A stretch of DNA of 64,000 nucleotides from Taenia hydatigena (Eukaryota; Platyhelminthes; Cestoda; Cyclophyllidea; Taeniidae), in contig JADWOT020000004.1 in assembly GCA_036345935.2 (NCBI GenBank), positions 11,834,729 to 11,898,728 of the forward strand, written 5' to 3'. The position numbers were made by a program, and so were the translations under genes. Under the pieces are notes generated by a model. The model made no database searches, had not been told where the DNA came from, and saw only the letters and a list, made by a program, of their open reading frames with translations. Positions 1-10,336 of this stretch are shown here, one piece after another (the stretch's first letter is position 1; each line of letters begins with the position of its first letter).

Positions 1-570
1 AAACAAACACGTTGAGATGTGGATACGCGTTTCTCCTCACACTTCCACAGGGATGATCTCGCAGGCCAGCCCACGCTCACGTCTCATGATTTAGGGCCAA
101 CAACGCCAGCATTACCAAACTCGTATAAATCTACACGCTGTTATTTTGTGTACATGGGCTGCGTCTCCCTCCCAACATCTGCATATGCCTCAGTGCATTC
201 AGCTATTTTTCTGCATTCTCTGACGCACTCATTCATCCATCCACCCACCTACACGTACCAGTCACTTCGTCTCGTCACAGAGTCACCATCACTGTCTATT
301 CACATCGCCTTTCCTCTTCGCATTCCATAACCCATAACCAGGTCAGCCGCTGAGACTACAGTCCCTGCTCAATCACACGCCGCCCTCTTCCACTCCCAAC
401 ACTTCACCCTCCTGCTCTCCCAAACATTCTGCATCGCAAACCAACTTCCACTGCCACACTCTACCATGCAGTAGGAAAGTACACTCCATCATTGCATCCT
501 TTCTCCACTCGTCTCACAAGAGCCTTTCTTTATTCCTCCATTCAACCATCCGAATCAGCATATTCGATAT

Positions 571-668
571 GTGGTGGTGGTGGTGATGGTGGTGGTGGTG
601 GTGGTGGTGGTGGTGGTGGTGGTGGTGGTGGTGGTGGTGGTGGTGGTGGTGGTGGTGGTGGTGGTGGT
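571..668 (+). repeat. GGT trinucleotide array
   Basis: About 98 bp of nearly pure GGT, interrupted once by GAT near the start and followed by GGTAGT variants. The mirror copy at 20394-20496 is CCA and has its GAT interruption at a different place, so the array has changed length or shifted since the arms formed. Open frames through it (poly-Gly, poly-Val, poly-His) are not evidence of coding. Confidence 0.95.
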
Positions 669-713
669 AGTAGTAGTGGTAGTGGTAGTGGTTCACGATG
701 CACGACCAACTCG

Positions 714-1931
714 TTCAATGACTCTGCTTGAAAAAGCCATTGCTCAGTTAATCAAATTGAAAAGACTGTAGTTCACTTATCGGGAGTATGTTACTCCCCA
801 CAGGGCGAATAACAATGCCCCTCATGAAGGGAACCACAGTGCTGACAATGAGAGGCCTCACGTATTGGCACGATTGTGGCGACTGGGTGCAACACCTTAT
901 GGCGGATATGGAGGCTCATCAAAAGGACAGCCCTACCAATAAGGCAATGACTCAAAGTAGAAGCTACTCCTTCAAATGGACCATCTTAAGTCCAACGAGA
1001 ACTATTTTCACCATTTTCCCACTCGACCTTACGACTACCAACCACCGTCGCGCATGTGAAACACACAGCTATTTAACATATTACCGCTTCTTTCCCCTCC
1101 CTTTCTTCCCTTCTCTTTCCTTCTCTTCTTCGAAAAGCAAGCCTGCTGTCCCACCGATGTAACATGTGTTGGTTTTTTCATTACCACCACCATCGAAAAT
1201 GCACATACTGGATATGCTGCATAAATGCCTTCAACAATCAGACCCGTCTTCCCGTCACACGCAGCAACAGAAACCCACTACTAAAGTCATTTAAGTAACA
1301 CTTTTATTCCACCAGCATTCCAACCGCATTTCTAGCCCACTGGCATTGTGAAGCGACAGTACAGTATCATCGTTGTGGGTGGTTGCTATCACTTCCACAA
1401 ACACATTTAACGCACCTACACCTCACCTACACCACAAAGCAGCACATCGTTACAGTAATAATTATCACGAGGATGTCGATTGAATCTATTGTTTGCGTTA
1501 CACACTCAAACAAACCGCCCCTATAATTTTAGCAAACCGGATGTAGTTACAAACGCTCTTTCTGTTGGTCTACAATTCATTTTGGCTTCCGTTTACCTTG
1601 GCATTTTTCCTTTGCGCTTTTTCTTTCTCGCGTGGACCCTCGTGGACATGACGCGAGTATTGTCGATGAGGAAAGGTAGGTGCTCGCCTTTACAAACGCC
1701 TCTACTAACCTCATTGTCATGCAGGTTGCCAGAGACGCCAACAGGCTGTCTTTCACAAAGCGCCTCCACTGGTTTCAACAGCAGCAATAGTTTGGTAGTA
1801 CCAATAGTAGCAGCAATGATAATCACGAAAGTGTTCGTATTACTACTAGGAACGGCAGTGGCAGCAGCAGCAGGAGCATTGGCGGCAATAGTACAATTGT
1901 GCCCCCTACTCACTGCAAATCCTTTCGTTCA
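714..1931 (+). repeat. Tandem unit 1 of about 1.2 kb
   Basis: This unit begins at the motif coding SMTLLEKAIAQLIKLKRL and stop, runs through a conserved stretch of about 700 bp and ends with the X0 exons. The next unit starts with the same motif at 1932. Six full or partial copies of its first part exist in the window: plus strand at 714, 1932 and 21755, and minus strand ending near 13098, 19135 and 20355. It is the basic building block of the 21 kb repeat complex. Confidence 0.88.
788..1162 (+). CDS. Conserved ORF in the 1.2 kb unit, unknown function
   Basis: A frame of 124 codons in unit 1. A possible acceptor CAG lies just before GGCGAATAAC near 802. The core TYWHDCGDWVQHLMADME is unchanged in the copies at 2002, 19904 and 21825, while the ends differ by substitutions and indels. 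Changes between units include P/L, G/E and T/K, so there is no clear sign of selection on this frame, and the tail (FFPLPFFPSLSFSSSK) is a pyrimidine tract. It could be a real exon or a 3' UTR following the KLKRL stop. I do not recognise the product. Confidence 0.25.
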   Translation: MLLPTGRITMPLMKGTTVLTMRGLTYWHDCGDWVQHLMADMEAHQKDSPTNKAMTQSRSYSFKWTILSPTRTIFTIFPLDLTTTNHRRACETHSYLTYYRFFPLPFFPSLSFSSSKSKPAVPPM

Positions 1932-1985
1932 ATGACTCTGCTTGAAAAAGCCATTGCTCAGTTAATCAAATTGAAAAGACTGTAG
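1553..1985 (+). pseudogene. X0: decayed first copy of gene X
   Basis: This copy matches both X exons. The position of the X start codon reads ACG instead of ATG (1553), and the hydrophobic exon is 1 bp shorter than in X, which shifts its frame. The donor (GTAGGT at 1676) and acceptor (CAG ending 1723) are kept. After the second exon begins (C-Q-R-R-Q-Q-A-V) the X frame soon stops, and another frame has an in-frame TAG before a Ser/Asn-rich stretch ending in LLEKAIAQLIKLKRL and stop at 1985. It is probably a relic that now serves mainly as repeat sequence. The mirror copy is at 19081-19513. Confidence 0.6.
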
Positions 1986-2700
1986 TTCACTTATCGGGAA
2001 TATGTTACTCCTCACAGGGCGAACAATAATGTCACTCATGAAGGAAACCACAGTGCTGAAAATGAGAGGCCTCACGTATTGGCACGATTGTGGCGACTGG
2101 GTGCAACACCTTATGGCAGATATGGAGGCTCATCAAAAGGACAGCCCTACTAATAAGGCCATGACTCAAAGCAGAAGTTACTCCTTCAAATGGACCATCT
2201 TAAGTTCAACGAGAACTATTTTTTACCACTTTATCATTCTATCTTACGGCTACCAACCACCGTCTCGCATGTGTGACACATCTAGCCACTTCTTCCTCCC
2301 TTCCTTTCTTCCATCCTCCGTTTCTCTTTCCTTCTCTTCTTCGAAAAGCAAGCCTGCTGTCCCACTAGTGTAACATGTGTTGGTTCTTTCCTTACCACCA
2401 TCGAAAATGCACATACTGGATGTGCTGCATAAATCCCTTCAACACTCAAACCCGTCTTCCCGTCATGCGCAGCAACAGAAACCCGCTACTAAAGTCATTT
2501 GAGTAACACTTTTATTCCACTCACATTTCTAGCTCACTGGCATTGTGAGGCGACAGTACAGTCGCATCGTTGTGGGTGGTTGCTATCACTTCCACAAGCA
2601 CATTCAACGCACCTACACCTCACCTACACCACAAAGCAGCACATCGTTCCAGTCGTGCCAGCAATAATTATCATCATTAGCCGCCAACATGCACCACAAT
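1932..2700 (+). repeat. Tandem unit 2, start and central part
   Basis: Second direct copy of the unit that starts at 714. It contains the ORF at 2002-2373 and the conserved segment with ACTAAAGTCATTTGAGTAAC and the CCTACACCTCACCTACACC stretch. Compared with unit 1 it carries scattered substitutions and indels, so the tandem duplication is older than the arm duplication. Gene X follows directly. Confidence 0.85.
2002..2373 (+). CDS. Second copy of the unit ORF
   Basis: 123 codons, homologous to 788-1162. The same core (GLTYWHDCGDWVQHLMADME) is kept, and the tail again falls in a TTCC/CTTT-rich tract. A further copy at 21825-22121 is in direct orientation. The mirror copy in the right palindrome arm (12657-12929) is cut at its 5' end, where the arm similarity breaks. 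The product is unknown, and it may be untranslated. Confidence 0.22.
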   Translation: MLLLTGRTIMSLMKETTVLKMRGLTYWHDCGDWVQHLMADMEAHQKDSPTNKAMTQSRSYSFKWTILSSTRTIFYHFIILSYGYQPPSRMCDTSSHFFLPSFLPSSVSLSFSSSKSKPAVPLV

Positions 2701-2840
2701 TTAGCGTGATGGCAGTGCAGTCACCACACAGAAAGCGCTGCTGACTTTCAAATGGTGAGGCTATCGATTGAATGCATTGATCGTGTCACACACTCAAACA
2801 TATTGCCACTACAATGTTTGCGAATCGGCTGTATGCAGAA

Positions 2841-3777
2841 ATGCTCTTTCTGTTGGTCTATATTTCGCTTTGGTTTTTCGGTCACTTTGGTTTTTTCCGT
2901 TTGCAATTTTTCTTTCTCGCGTGGACCCTCGTGGACATGGCGCAAGCAGTGTCGACGAGGAGAGGTAGGTGCTCGCCTTCACACACACCTCTACTAACCT
3001 CATTGTCATGCAGGTTGCCAAAGACGCCAACAGGCTGTCTCTCACAAAGCTCTTCAGACAAATGTTCATGTGGAAGAAGAGTGGGTGGAGCAAGTGGAGC
3101 AGGTAGAGCAGGTAGAGGAGATGCAGAGCTCGACTGGCGCATCTGATGCGAAGCTGGTGAGGTTCCAACAGATACTGCAATTCTTCGCCCCGCCTCCAAG
3201 TCATTCGATGCGGAGGCGGCAGCGACGGTCGGCAGAAACAGAAGGAGATACCGGCGCCGCAGACACGACCTACGGTGTTACCGACCTTCCGGATGAGTAC
3301 GAATGGAGGGAAGAAGGAGGAGGTGGTGGTGTGGATAGCGGAAAGTGCCTTTGCGCCGAAAGGAGGAGGAGGAGGAGGATGAGAAGACGGATGGAGACAA
3401 AGGGCCGTTCGAGGAGGGACGAGGATGGGCAGCAGGAAGAGGAGGAGGAGGAGGAGGAGGAGGAGGAGGAGGTGCGGTTGGAGCGGGTGGAGCGTGAGTG
3501 GGAGCAGGCGCAGGTGCAGGTGCGGGATGGGCAGCGCGAGGAGAACGAGCAGGAGGAGGACGGGAGAATGGAGAAGGAGGTGAAGAAGGGGAAGACGCAC
3601 AATGTCATCATGGAGAGCGGTCACCACGTACACGGCAAAGCAAAGAAGACGCGCAGCGGCAGGTGGCGTCGGCTCTTCACCAACGCAATCGGTGGACTCG
3701 CGTGGCACCAACAACACAAGGGACCACCTCACCAACATCCACACCGACACCGGTTTACAGACTCCATGATGCATTGA
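2841..3777 (+). CDS. Gene X: predicted secreted or membrane-anchored acidic protein, two exons
   Basis: Model: exon 1 2841-2964, intron 2965-3013 (GTAGGT...CATGCAG), exon 2 3014-3777; 888 nt, 295 residues plus stop. Exon 1 starts MLFLLVYISLWFFGHFGFF, a long hydrophobic stretch that reads as a signal peptide or anchor. Exon 2 starts CQRRQQAVSHKALQTNVHVE, continues with EQVEQVEQV heptad-like repeats and DLPDEYEWREE, then Arg-rich and poly-Glu tracts, and ends in a His-rich tail. Two arm-to-arm changes in exon 2 (near 3051 and 3251) are GCT/GCA and ACC/ACT in this frame, both synonymous, but they change residues in other frames. This supports the frame. Biochemical function is unknown. Low-complexity tracts could mimic coding. 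Confidence 0.6.
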
Positions 3778-4103
3778 TGATGGAGCAAAGTGTGCTTCTT
3801 GCCTACCACCAATTCACACCAAGTCAAGTTGGTGAGAGCAATGTCCTTCCTGTTAATGCAGCAGCATCTGCACTATGAGCAGCAGCAGGAGGAGGAGGAG
3901 GAGAAGGGCGTTGTTGTTGTCGTTGTTTTGGTTGTTAGGGACACTGTAGTTGTTACGGTTGGCTCAGCAGCAGCAGCAGGAGGTAGATGACGATGATGAC
4001 CTCCACCCATGCCAAGAGCGAAGGACTTCCGTTCGTCCGTCCGTTCGTTTGTCCGTCCGTCCGTCCGTCTCTCTTACCTTTCTATTTTTTTTTCTCTCCT
4101 TTT

Positions 4104-4693
4104 TCATTTAGTGTTCGGTTGAGATGTCCCGGTGCCAACAATGTCTCGCCCATGTCCACCGTCAGAGTCGACAATCGTGCCCCTGCTGCCATCGCCGATG
4201 CCGTTGTTCACCGCCATGCGTGATGTCTCCTCGTTCTTCACTTCTTTCTCCGTTCCGATGCCTCCCCTCTCTCTCTCTCCCTCCCTCCCTCCCTCACTCC
4301 CTGCCTCCCTTCCCCCTCCCTGTTTCTCTCCCTCCCTCCCCGCCTTCCTTCCTTCACTCCTTCCTTTCTCCCATCTTCTTCTTCCTCGAGTAGCTGCTTG
4401 TCTTCCACCGTCTCCCTTCCTTCTTTCGTGTTCACATCTCACCCGTCCGCTTCCTCCCATTCGCATTCATCCGGACCTTCGGTCGTGCCGTGGACGTCTG
4501 CTGCTGATGCGTCGGCTCCTTCCATTTCGCCACCGTCAGCGACGACTTGCAGTATCCGTTGCAATCCACCAAACCTCACATCAGATGCGACTGCTTGCGA
4601 GTTCCCTCTCCGCCCACACTGCCCACCCTGCCCATTCTGTCCCACTTCCTCTGCTTCCACATGAACATTCGTCTGAGGTGCTTTGTGTCAGAC
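4104..4693 (-). pseudogene. Y: inverted paralog of gene X, decayed
   Basis: Read on the minus strand, it keeps the X exon 2 order: HKAPQTNVHVEAEE, then ASDVRFGGLQRILQ (X has ASDAKLVRFQQILQ), then GPDECEWEE (X has LPDEYEWREE), then a shifted frame with EKEVKNEETSRM (X has MEKEVKKGKTHN). The acceptor CAG of X reads TGG here, and the frame has TGA just before HKAP. A GTGAGA donor-like site follows ECEWEEADG. The orientation is tail to tail with X inside the same arm. It is likely non-functional, unless another 5' exon is used. Confidence 0.6.
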
Positions 4694-5048
4694 AGCTTCT
4701 TGGCTTCTTTGGCAACCCACATGTCACCTTTCTTATTTGTGTTCTTCTTCCTTTTTGTTCAAATACATCTCTTTTGTTCATCAGACGAACGCCTTATCTC
4801 ACTTATCACTTAGTAGGCGGCAGGATGGCGGTGATGTCACAGAATCCACCTTACTGTCGATTTGAGCTCCTTCTCCACCGGCCACTTCGAAGCATTCAAT
4901 ACCACATCCCGACTCTGTCTTATGGTCGTTGAGTTGTGTGACACCATCTCCTTCACATTATAATAAGACATTCACTTCATCAGTTGTGTATTTATGATAG
5001 AAGAGATAAAAGACTTTGATCCACTTGCTCTTTAATTTGGCACGGGAA

Positions 5049-5071
5049 CACACACACACACACACACACAC
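5049..5071 (+). repeat. CA microsatellite, short allele
   Basis: About 22 bp of CA. The mirror position at 9947-9981 holds about 34 bp of GT, so the two palindrome arms differ by roughly six dinucleotides here. Confidence 0.9.
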
Positions 5072-5370
5072 CGAGAGTGTGTCAATTCATGAGCAATGAC
5101 GCCTGGGTGGTGGGAGGAAGAGGAGTGGGAATAATAGAAGACGCAGGCCACGTGAATTCAGAAGTGAACGCAAGGCATCAAAATGCAACCGAACAGTTGC
5201 TCAAGTAATAAATAAGTACCTCATTATTTGATTGAATTAACCATAGCTGGGTTGCTCAAATGCTGCGATGACGACGACGGCGTCGACGGTGTGGCAACCA
5301 GGCAGAACGTAGGCACCCAGTGCAGTTGCAAAGTGACAAAATCGCTTTTTGCACCCAATGCTACTAATAT

Positions 5371-5904
5371 GTGCGTCAGCAAATGACAAGTGTCGCCTCC
5401 TTCCTTACCGCCTCACTAACAATGTGGGATATGTACCACCACAACCACCACCTCCTCCTCCTCATGTGGCTGCCACCGCTGCAGCCGCCGCCACTAGAAC
5501 GCAAGCCAGACCCTGGCTTTACTACCACTACTGCTACTACTACTACTACTACTACTCAGCAAAGAGAAATGGTGGGCCATCGAGTTGGTAAAGCTCCACC
5601 TACCGAGCGCCGTTTCAGTAGTATTGACATCCTACCTCAAGATTCAAACGTCGAAATTGGCAGGATGACGCGTGGAATGATGCGCTTTTCACTGTATGTG
5701 CCCTCCCCCACCTCCCATCCTCTTCTCTTCCTCCTTCCTCCCCTTCACAGACAGCCGAACACTCTACACAAGGCAGAGCTGAATTCAACACTTACCCTCA
5801 CAATCAACTTCTACACCATTTGTTTGCGCATACCCCACCATTTACCCATAGTCATGAGACCACGCCACAAAGTAATCCAGCAAGACCCACTCCAGTCGCT
5901 GTGA
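5371..5904 (+). CDS. Hypothetical exon in palindrome arm
   Basis: An open frame of 177 codons. The part after a Thr-rich ACT repeat (VGKAPPTERRFSSIDILP, then DSNVEIGRMTRGMMRFSL) looks like ordinary protein and ends at a possible donor GTATGT at 5694. A possible acceptor CAG follows the ACT repeat near 5560. The mirror copy (9120-9647) differs by the ACT copy number and about four residues, all but the repeat lying after the proposed donor. Thus the likely coding part is 5560-5693 and the rest of the ORF is intron. Product unknown. Confidence 0.35.
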   Translation: MRQQMTSVASFLTASLTMWDMYHHNHHLLLLMWLPPLQPPPLERKPDPGFTTTTATTTTTTTQQREMVGHRVGKAPPTERRFSSIDILPQDSNVEIGRMTRGMMRFSLYVPSPTSHPLLFLLPPLHRQPNTLHKAELNSTLTLTINFYTICLRIPHHLPIVMRPRHKVIQQDPLQSL

Positions 5905-6637
5905 ATCCCTGCTGCCAGAGGTAACACCTACGCGAAACACGCTTCATCTGCTTAACAGCAATCCTCATCACCTCATCCAACAGTAGTGCGTTTCGCCTAA
6001 ACAATGACGAAACTGCATTCACTTCTTCTAATCAACCGATCTCTCCTCCTCCTCCTCCTTTTCAAATACCACACAACACAACTTTCCCTCACCACCTTTA
6101 TTGCTTTAAATACATCAGATATTCTGGATAGCCATGACTTGGTGATATGAAACACATACCACGCGTGTGTGTACAACGTAACAGGAAGAGCGGTCCCGGT
6201 GCAACGCGTTACAAACGCATCTTCAGCAGGTCCAATCAATTTGTGAAACTGCAAACGCATTGGTTAACACCATATTCCTCGAGGAGAACAAATCAATTAA
6301 CCCATCCTGTGCATGCAAGTGCCACAATAACATCATTGATAGACACACAAAATAACCAGCATCTATGCTCCTACCTTACCTTTCACTTTGGGAGCTCTTC
6401 CGCTTCTACTGCAATGGCGCCAAATCGGTGGTCCTTCTCAACCATTCATCCATACTTCCATTCATCCACTGTGGACATGCCACAAACTAACATACTCCAC
6501 TCTTAACACTGCCCTGAGTCGCGAATGGCAAGACATCCATTTCCCAACAATCATTGGCCCATAATCATTGGTAAAACGACCCATTTGAGTGGGAAGAGAA
6601 GCAAAACAACACAGCACTCAGCCGAGTGCACAAGCCA

Positions 6638-8386
6638 GTCATTCATTTACGACCTTAACCTACCTTAGTAGCGTAGATATTCGAACTATAAAAAGTCATT
6701 TGGAACCATCAAATTCACTAAAAAGTCAGCCGAGTTATTCGAAAAAGCTTTTTGATACACCTAGAAATGTCAACTATTTTACAAAATGCATGTCTATAGA
6801 CAATTGAAATTTTCCTTGAAGACGACATATTGAAATTAAATGTTGATATTTAGACCACATTTACTTTGCGCTGTTACACCTAATGATATAGCATCTATGC
6901 TTTGATCGACTGTTAAGATTCATTGCCATATCTCTCACTTGTGCGCAATTCGTAAAGTCTTTTGTCTGTGTGTTTCTACTTTAAATTTTGTGATTGTTAC
7001 AAAACTGCCCTACTTTGTGTCAATTGTTGCACCATCAAAACACACAAATATTAAAAGTTTGTTTTACCGAACGAACCTTGACCTGATTGGTCATGTTTGT
7101 ACGTGGCTCGCGTACGTGCTGCTTGTTCTGGCGACCGTTGTTTCGGATTAGTGCGCCTTTATTTAGCGTCTGAGGTTGGAAACCTTGTAAGTATTTGGTG
7201 CATTTTGATTAGTTTTGCCTGTTTTGTCGTAAACAGGCATTTTAAATGCTGACTTCCTTCTTCTGCACACACACTTGCTGGAGTAAATGCAAAGGCCTCT
7301 TAATGTGACCGTTGAGACATTTACTAAGATGCAGTTTTGCTACATGGCACTATAAGTGATAAATTATGACTGTTTTGGCAGTGTGTGAGGTTGCATGTTT
7401 CACTAATGACGTTGGAGTTTGATTAGTGAGGTACAATTTGGTTGAGAGGAGTTATAATCTTACCGAGTGCTTGGCAATTACTTGCTTGGTGCTTTCTTGC
7501 GATCGAGCACCCACTACATGCATACTTCTGTACTTACATTCCTTCTTTTCTTATCACTCTTTATGTTAAACTAATCGTTTCAAAAATAGCTGCAGTCGCT
7601 GTCAAGACTTTGTTTTCCATTTGCATTGCCTAATCGCGTTGATGTTTTCACTACACGATCCTTCTTGCGAATAAGTGGGATTGTTTTGGCTGTTTTCAAG
7701 TGGTTAGTCACTTTATCAAGAATGAGTTTCGATTAATGCGGTGGGGTTTGTTGAAGAGACTTGTGAGGAGTTTTAGCGTTGTTCATTATTTCCTTGCTAG
7801 TATTCACCTTGTTTATAAATTTTACTGTCCATTTTCTTTTTCCGCTTTCATGCTAGAATATACGTTGAAGAAGAGGAAGAGGAAGAAGAAGGAGAAGGAG
7901 ATGGAGATGAAGCTGTAGCAATGAGCGTGAACCTCGCCTTCGGTATGACTTCGTGCATTCCCTAGGTAAGATTGGATTGAGTTGTTGGTGCATTTTGTGG
8001 GTGCAGTAACAGAATGGATGTGCGTTGTTGTTATGTTGGGTGGGAAGGTGCTTTTCCTGTTTACCTGTGTGGTGAAAGGTGCGCTATTGTCATGACTGTG
8101 ATATGCGTGCTGTTGGAGCAGCAGCGCATAGAGATGGCGGAGGACTGGGGGCGTGACGAGGGTAATTTGTTGTGTTGATGTGATCCTTGCTGCGGAAGGT
8201 GTTGTGTAGAGGGCCTCGGCGATGGTTTAATCGTCGGTTTTTTCAGCTTTGACGGCACGAGTTGGTATCTGAGTGAGTGGAGTGGAGTGGGGTGGAGTGA
8301 GTGAGTGAGTGAGTGAGTGAGTGAGTGAGCGAGCGAGTGAGTGAGTGAGTGAGTGAGTGAGTGAGTGAGTGGAGTGAGTGAGTGAG
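6638..8386. other. Palindrome spacer, AT-richer, no clear gene
   Basis: 1,749 bp between the arms, present once. It is visibly AT-richer than the arms. The only ORFs are short (63-72 codons) and show no recognisable domain or matching splice sites. A purine run lies at 7866-7915. The right end turns into a GAGT array that touches the arm border. Confidence 0.7.
8296..8386 (+). repeat. GAGT tetranucleotide array at the palindrome hinge
   Basis: About 90 bp of GAGT with a GAGC block and one GGAGT interruption, ending exactly where the right arm starts. The left arm border (6637) has no such array, so either it expanded after the palindrome formed or it marks the original join. Confidence 0.9.
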
Positions 8387-9119
8387 TGGCTTGTGCACTC
8401 GGCTGAGTGCTGTGTTGTTTTGCTTCTCTTCCCACTCAAATGGGTCGTTTTACCAATGATTATGGGCCAATGATTGTTGGGAAATGGATGTCTTGCCATT
8501 CGCGACTCAGGGCAGTGTTAAGAGTGGAGTATGTTAGTTTGTGGCATGTCCACAGTGGATGAATGGAAGTATGGATGAATGGTTGAGAAGGACCACCGAT
8601 TTGGCGCCATTGCAGTAGAAGCGGAAGAGCTCCCAAAGTGAAAGGTAAGGTAGGAGCATAGATGCTGGTTATTTTGTGTGTCTATCAATGATGTTATTGT
8701 GGCACTTGCATGCACAGGATGGGTTAATTGATTTGTTCTCCTCGAGGAATATGGTGTTAACCAATGCGTTTGCAGTTTCACAAATTGATTGGACCTGCTG
8801 AAGATGCGTTTGTAACGCGTTGCACCGGGACCGCTCTTCCTGTTACGTTGTACACACACGCGTGGTATGTGTTTCATATCACCAAGTCATGGCTATCCAG
8901 AATATCTGATGTATTTAAAGCAATAAAGGTGGTGAGGGACAGTTGTGTTGTGTGGTATTTGAAAAGGAGGAGGAGGAGGAGAGATCGGTTGATTAGAAGA
9001 AGTGAATGCAGTTTCGTCATTGTTTAGGCGAAACGCACTACTGTTGGATGAGGTGATGAGGATTGCTGTTAAGCAGATGAAGCGTGTTTCGCGTAGGTGT
9101 TACCTCTGGCAGCAGGGAT

Positions 9120-9647
9120 TCACAGCGACTGGAGTGGGTCTTGCTGGATTACTTTGTGGCGTGGTCTCATGACTATGGGTAAATCGTGGGGTATGCGCAA
9201 ACAAATGGTGTAGAAGTTGATTGAGAGGGGAAGTGTTGAATTCAGCTCTGCCTTGTGTAGAGTGTTCGGCTGTCTGTGAAGAGGAGGAAGGAGGAAGAGA
9301 AGAGGATGGGAGGTGGAGGAGGGCACATACAGTGAAAAGCGCATCATTCCACGCGTCATCCTGCCAATTTCGACGTTTGAATCTTGAGGTAGGATGTCAA
9401 TACTACTGAAACGGCGCTCGGTAGGTGGAGCTTTACCAACTCGATGGCCCACCATTTCTCTTTGCTGAGTAGTAGTAGTAGTAGCAGTAGTGGTAGTAAA
9501 GCCAGGGTCTGGCTTGCGTTCTAGTGGCGGCGGCTGCAGCGGTGGCAGCCACATGAGGAGGAGGAGGTGGTGGTTGTGGTGGTACATATCCCACATTGTT
9601 AGTGAGGCGGTAAGGAAGGAGGCGACACTTGTCATTTGCTGACGCAC
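9120..9647 (-). CDS. Mirror copy of the 5371 hypothetical exon
   Basis: 175 codons. It matches 5371-5904 except for two fewer Thr codons in the ACT repeat and P/S, T/P, T/S and H/D changes, all downstream of the proposed GTATGT donor. Conservation is complete in the putative exon, which fits coding but could be chance at this divergence. Confidence 0.33.
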   Translation of the reverse strand: MRQQMTSVASFLTASLTMWDMYHHNHHLLLLMWLPPLQPPPLERKPDPGFTTTTATTTTTQQREMVGHRVGKAPPTERRFSSIDILPQDSNVEIGRMTRGMMRFSLYVPSSTSHPLLFLLPPLHRQPNTLHKAELNSTLPLSINFYTICLRIPHDLPIVMRPRHKVIQQDPLQSL

Positions 9648-9945
9648 ATATTAGTAGCATTGGGTGCAAAAAGCGATTTTGTCACTTTGCAACTGCACTG
9701 GGTGCCTACGTTCTGCCTGGTTGCCACACCGTCGACGCCGTCGTCGTCATCGCAGCATTTGAGCAACCCAGCTATGGTTAATTCAATCAAATAATGAGGT
9801 ACTTATTTATTACTTGAGCAACTGTTCGGTTGCATTTTGATGCCTTGCGTTCACTTCTGAATTCACGTGGCCTGCGTCTTCTATTATTCCCACTCCTCTT
9901 CCTCCCACCACCCAGGCGTCATTGTTCATGAATTGACACACTCTC

Positions 9946-9946
<1 letters not shown>

Positions 9947-9981
<35 letters not shown>
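9947..9981 (+). repeat. GT microsatellite, long allele
   Basis: About 34 bp of GT. It is the mirror of the CA repeat at 5049-5071 and is longer. Confidence 0.9.
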
Positions 9982-9983
<2 letters not shown>

Positions 9984-10336
9984 CCCGTGCCAACTTAAAG
10001 AGCAAGTGGATCAAAGTCTTTTATCTCTTCTATCATAAATACACAACTGATGAAGTGAATGTCTTATTATAATGTGAAGGAGATGGTGTCACACAACTCA
10101 ACGACCATAAGACAGAGTCGGGATGTGGTATTGAATGCTTCGAAGTGGCCGGTGGAGAAGGAGCTCAAATCGACAGTAAGGTGGATTCTGTGACATCACC
10201 GCCATCCTGCCGCCTACTAAGTGATAAGTGAGATAAGGCGTTCGTCTGATGAACAAAAGAGATGTATTTGAACAAAAAGGAAGAAGAACACAAATAAGAA
10301 AGGTGACATGTGGGTTGCCAAAGAAGCCAAGAAGCT

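Larger units (their letters stand above)
1..2206. repeat. Left arm of outer inverted repeat
   Basis: This arm is the reverse complement of 18860-21069; paired positions sum to about 21066-21069 along the whole arm. The first bases pair with about 21069, so the arm may continue left of the window. Identity looks very high outside the GGT array. It overlaps the start of the inner palindrome arm by about 100 bp, so 2105-2206 belongs to both structures. Confidence 0.93.
2105..6637. repeat. Left arm of inner, near-perfect palindrome
   Basis: 4.53 kb, reverse complement of 8387-12925; paired coordinates sum to 15024-15030. Differences seen by eye are few: single-base changes, a CA microsatellite length change (5049-5071 against 9947-9981) and an ACT-repeat length change near 5530. 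Identity is probably above 99%. It carries gene X, paralog Y and the exon at 5371. Such identity implies recent duplication or continuing arm-to-arm conversion. Confidence 0.95.

Noticed and set aside
492..771. Poly-Gly, poly-Val and poly-His open frames
   Set aside because: They only translate the GGT array in three frames on both strands; the array length and interruptions differ between the arms.
4250..4375. CTTCC/CCCT-rich stretch and its mirror at 10660-10780 as coding (ORFs of 65-120 codons)
   Set aside because: Most of the length is simple pyrimidine or purine repeat; only the flanking Y homology was kept.
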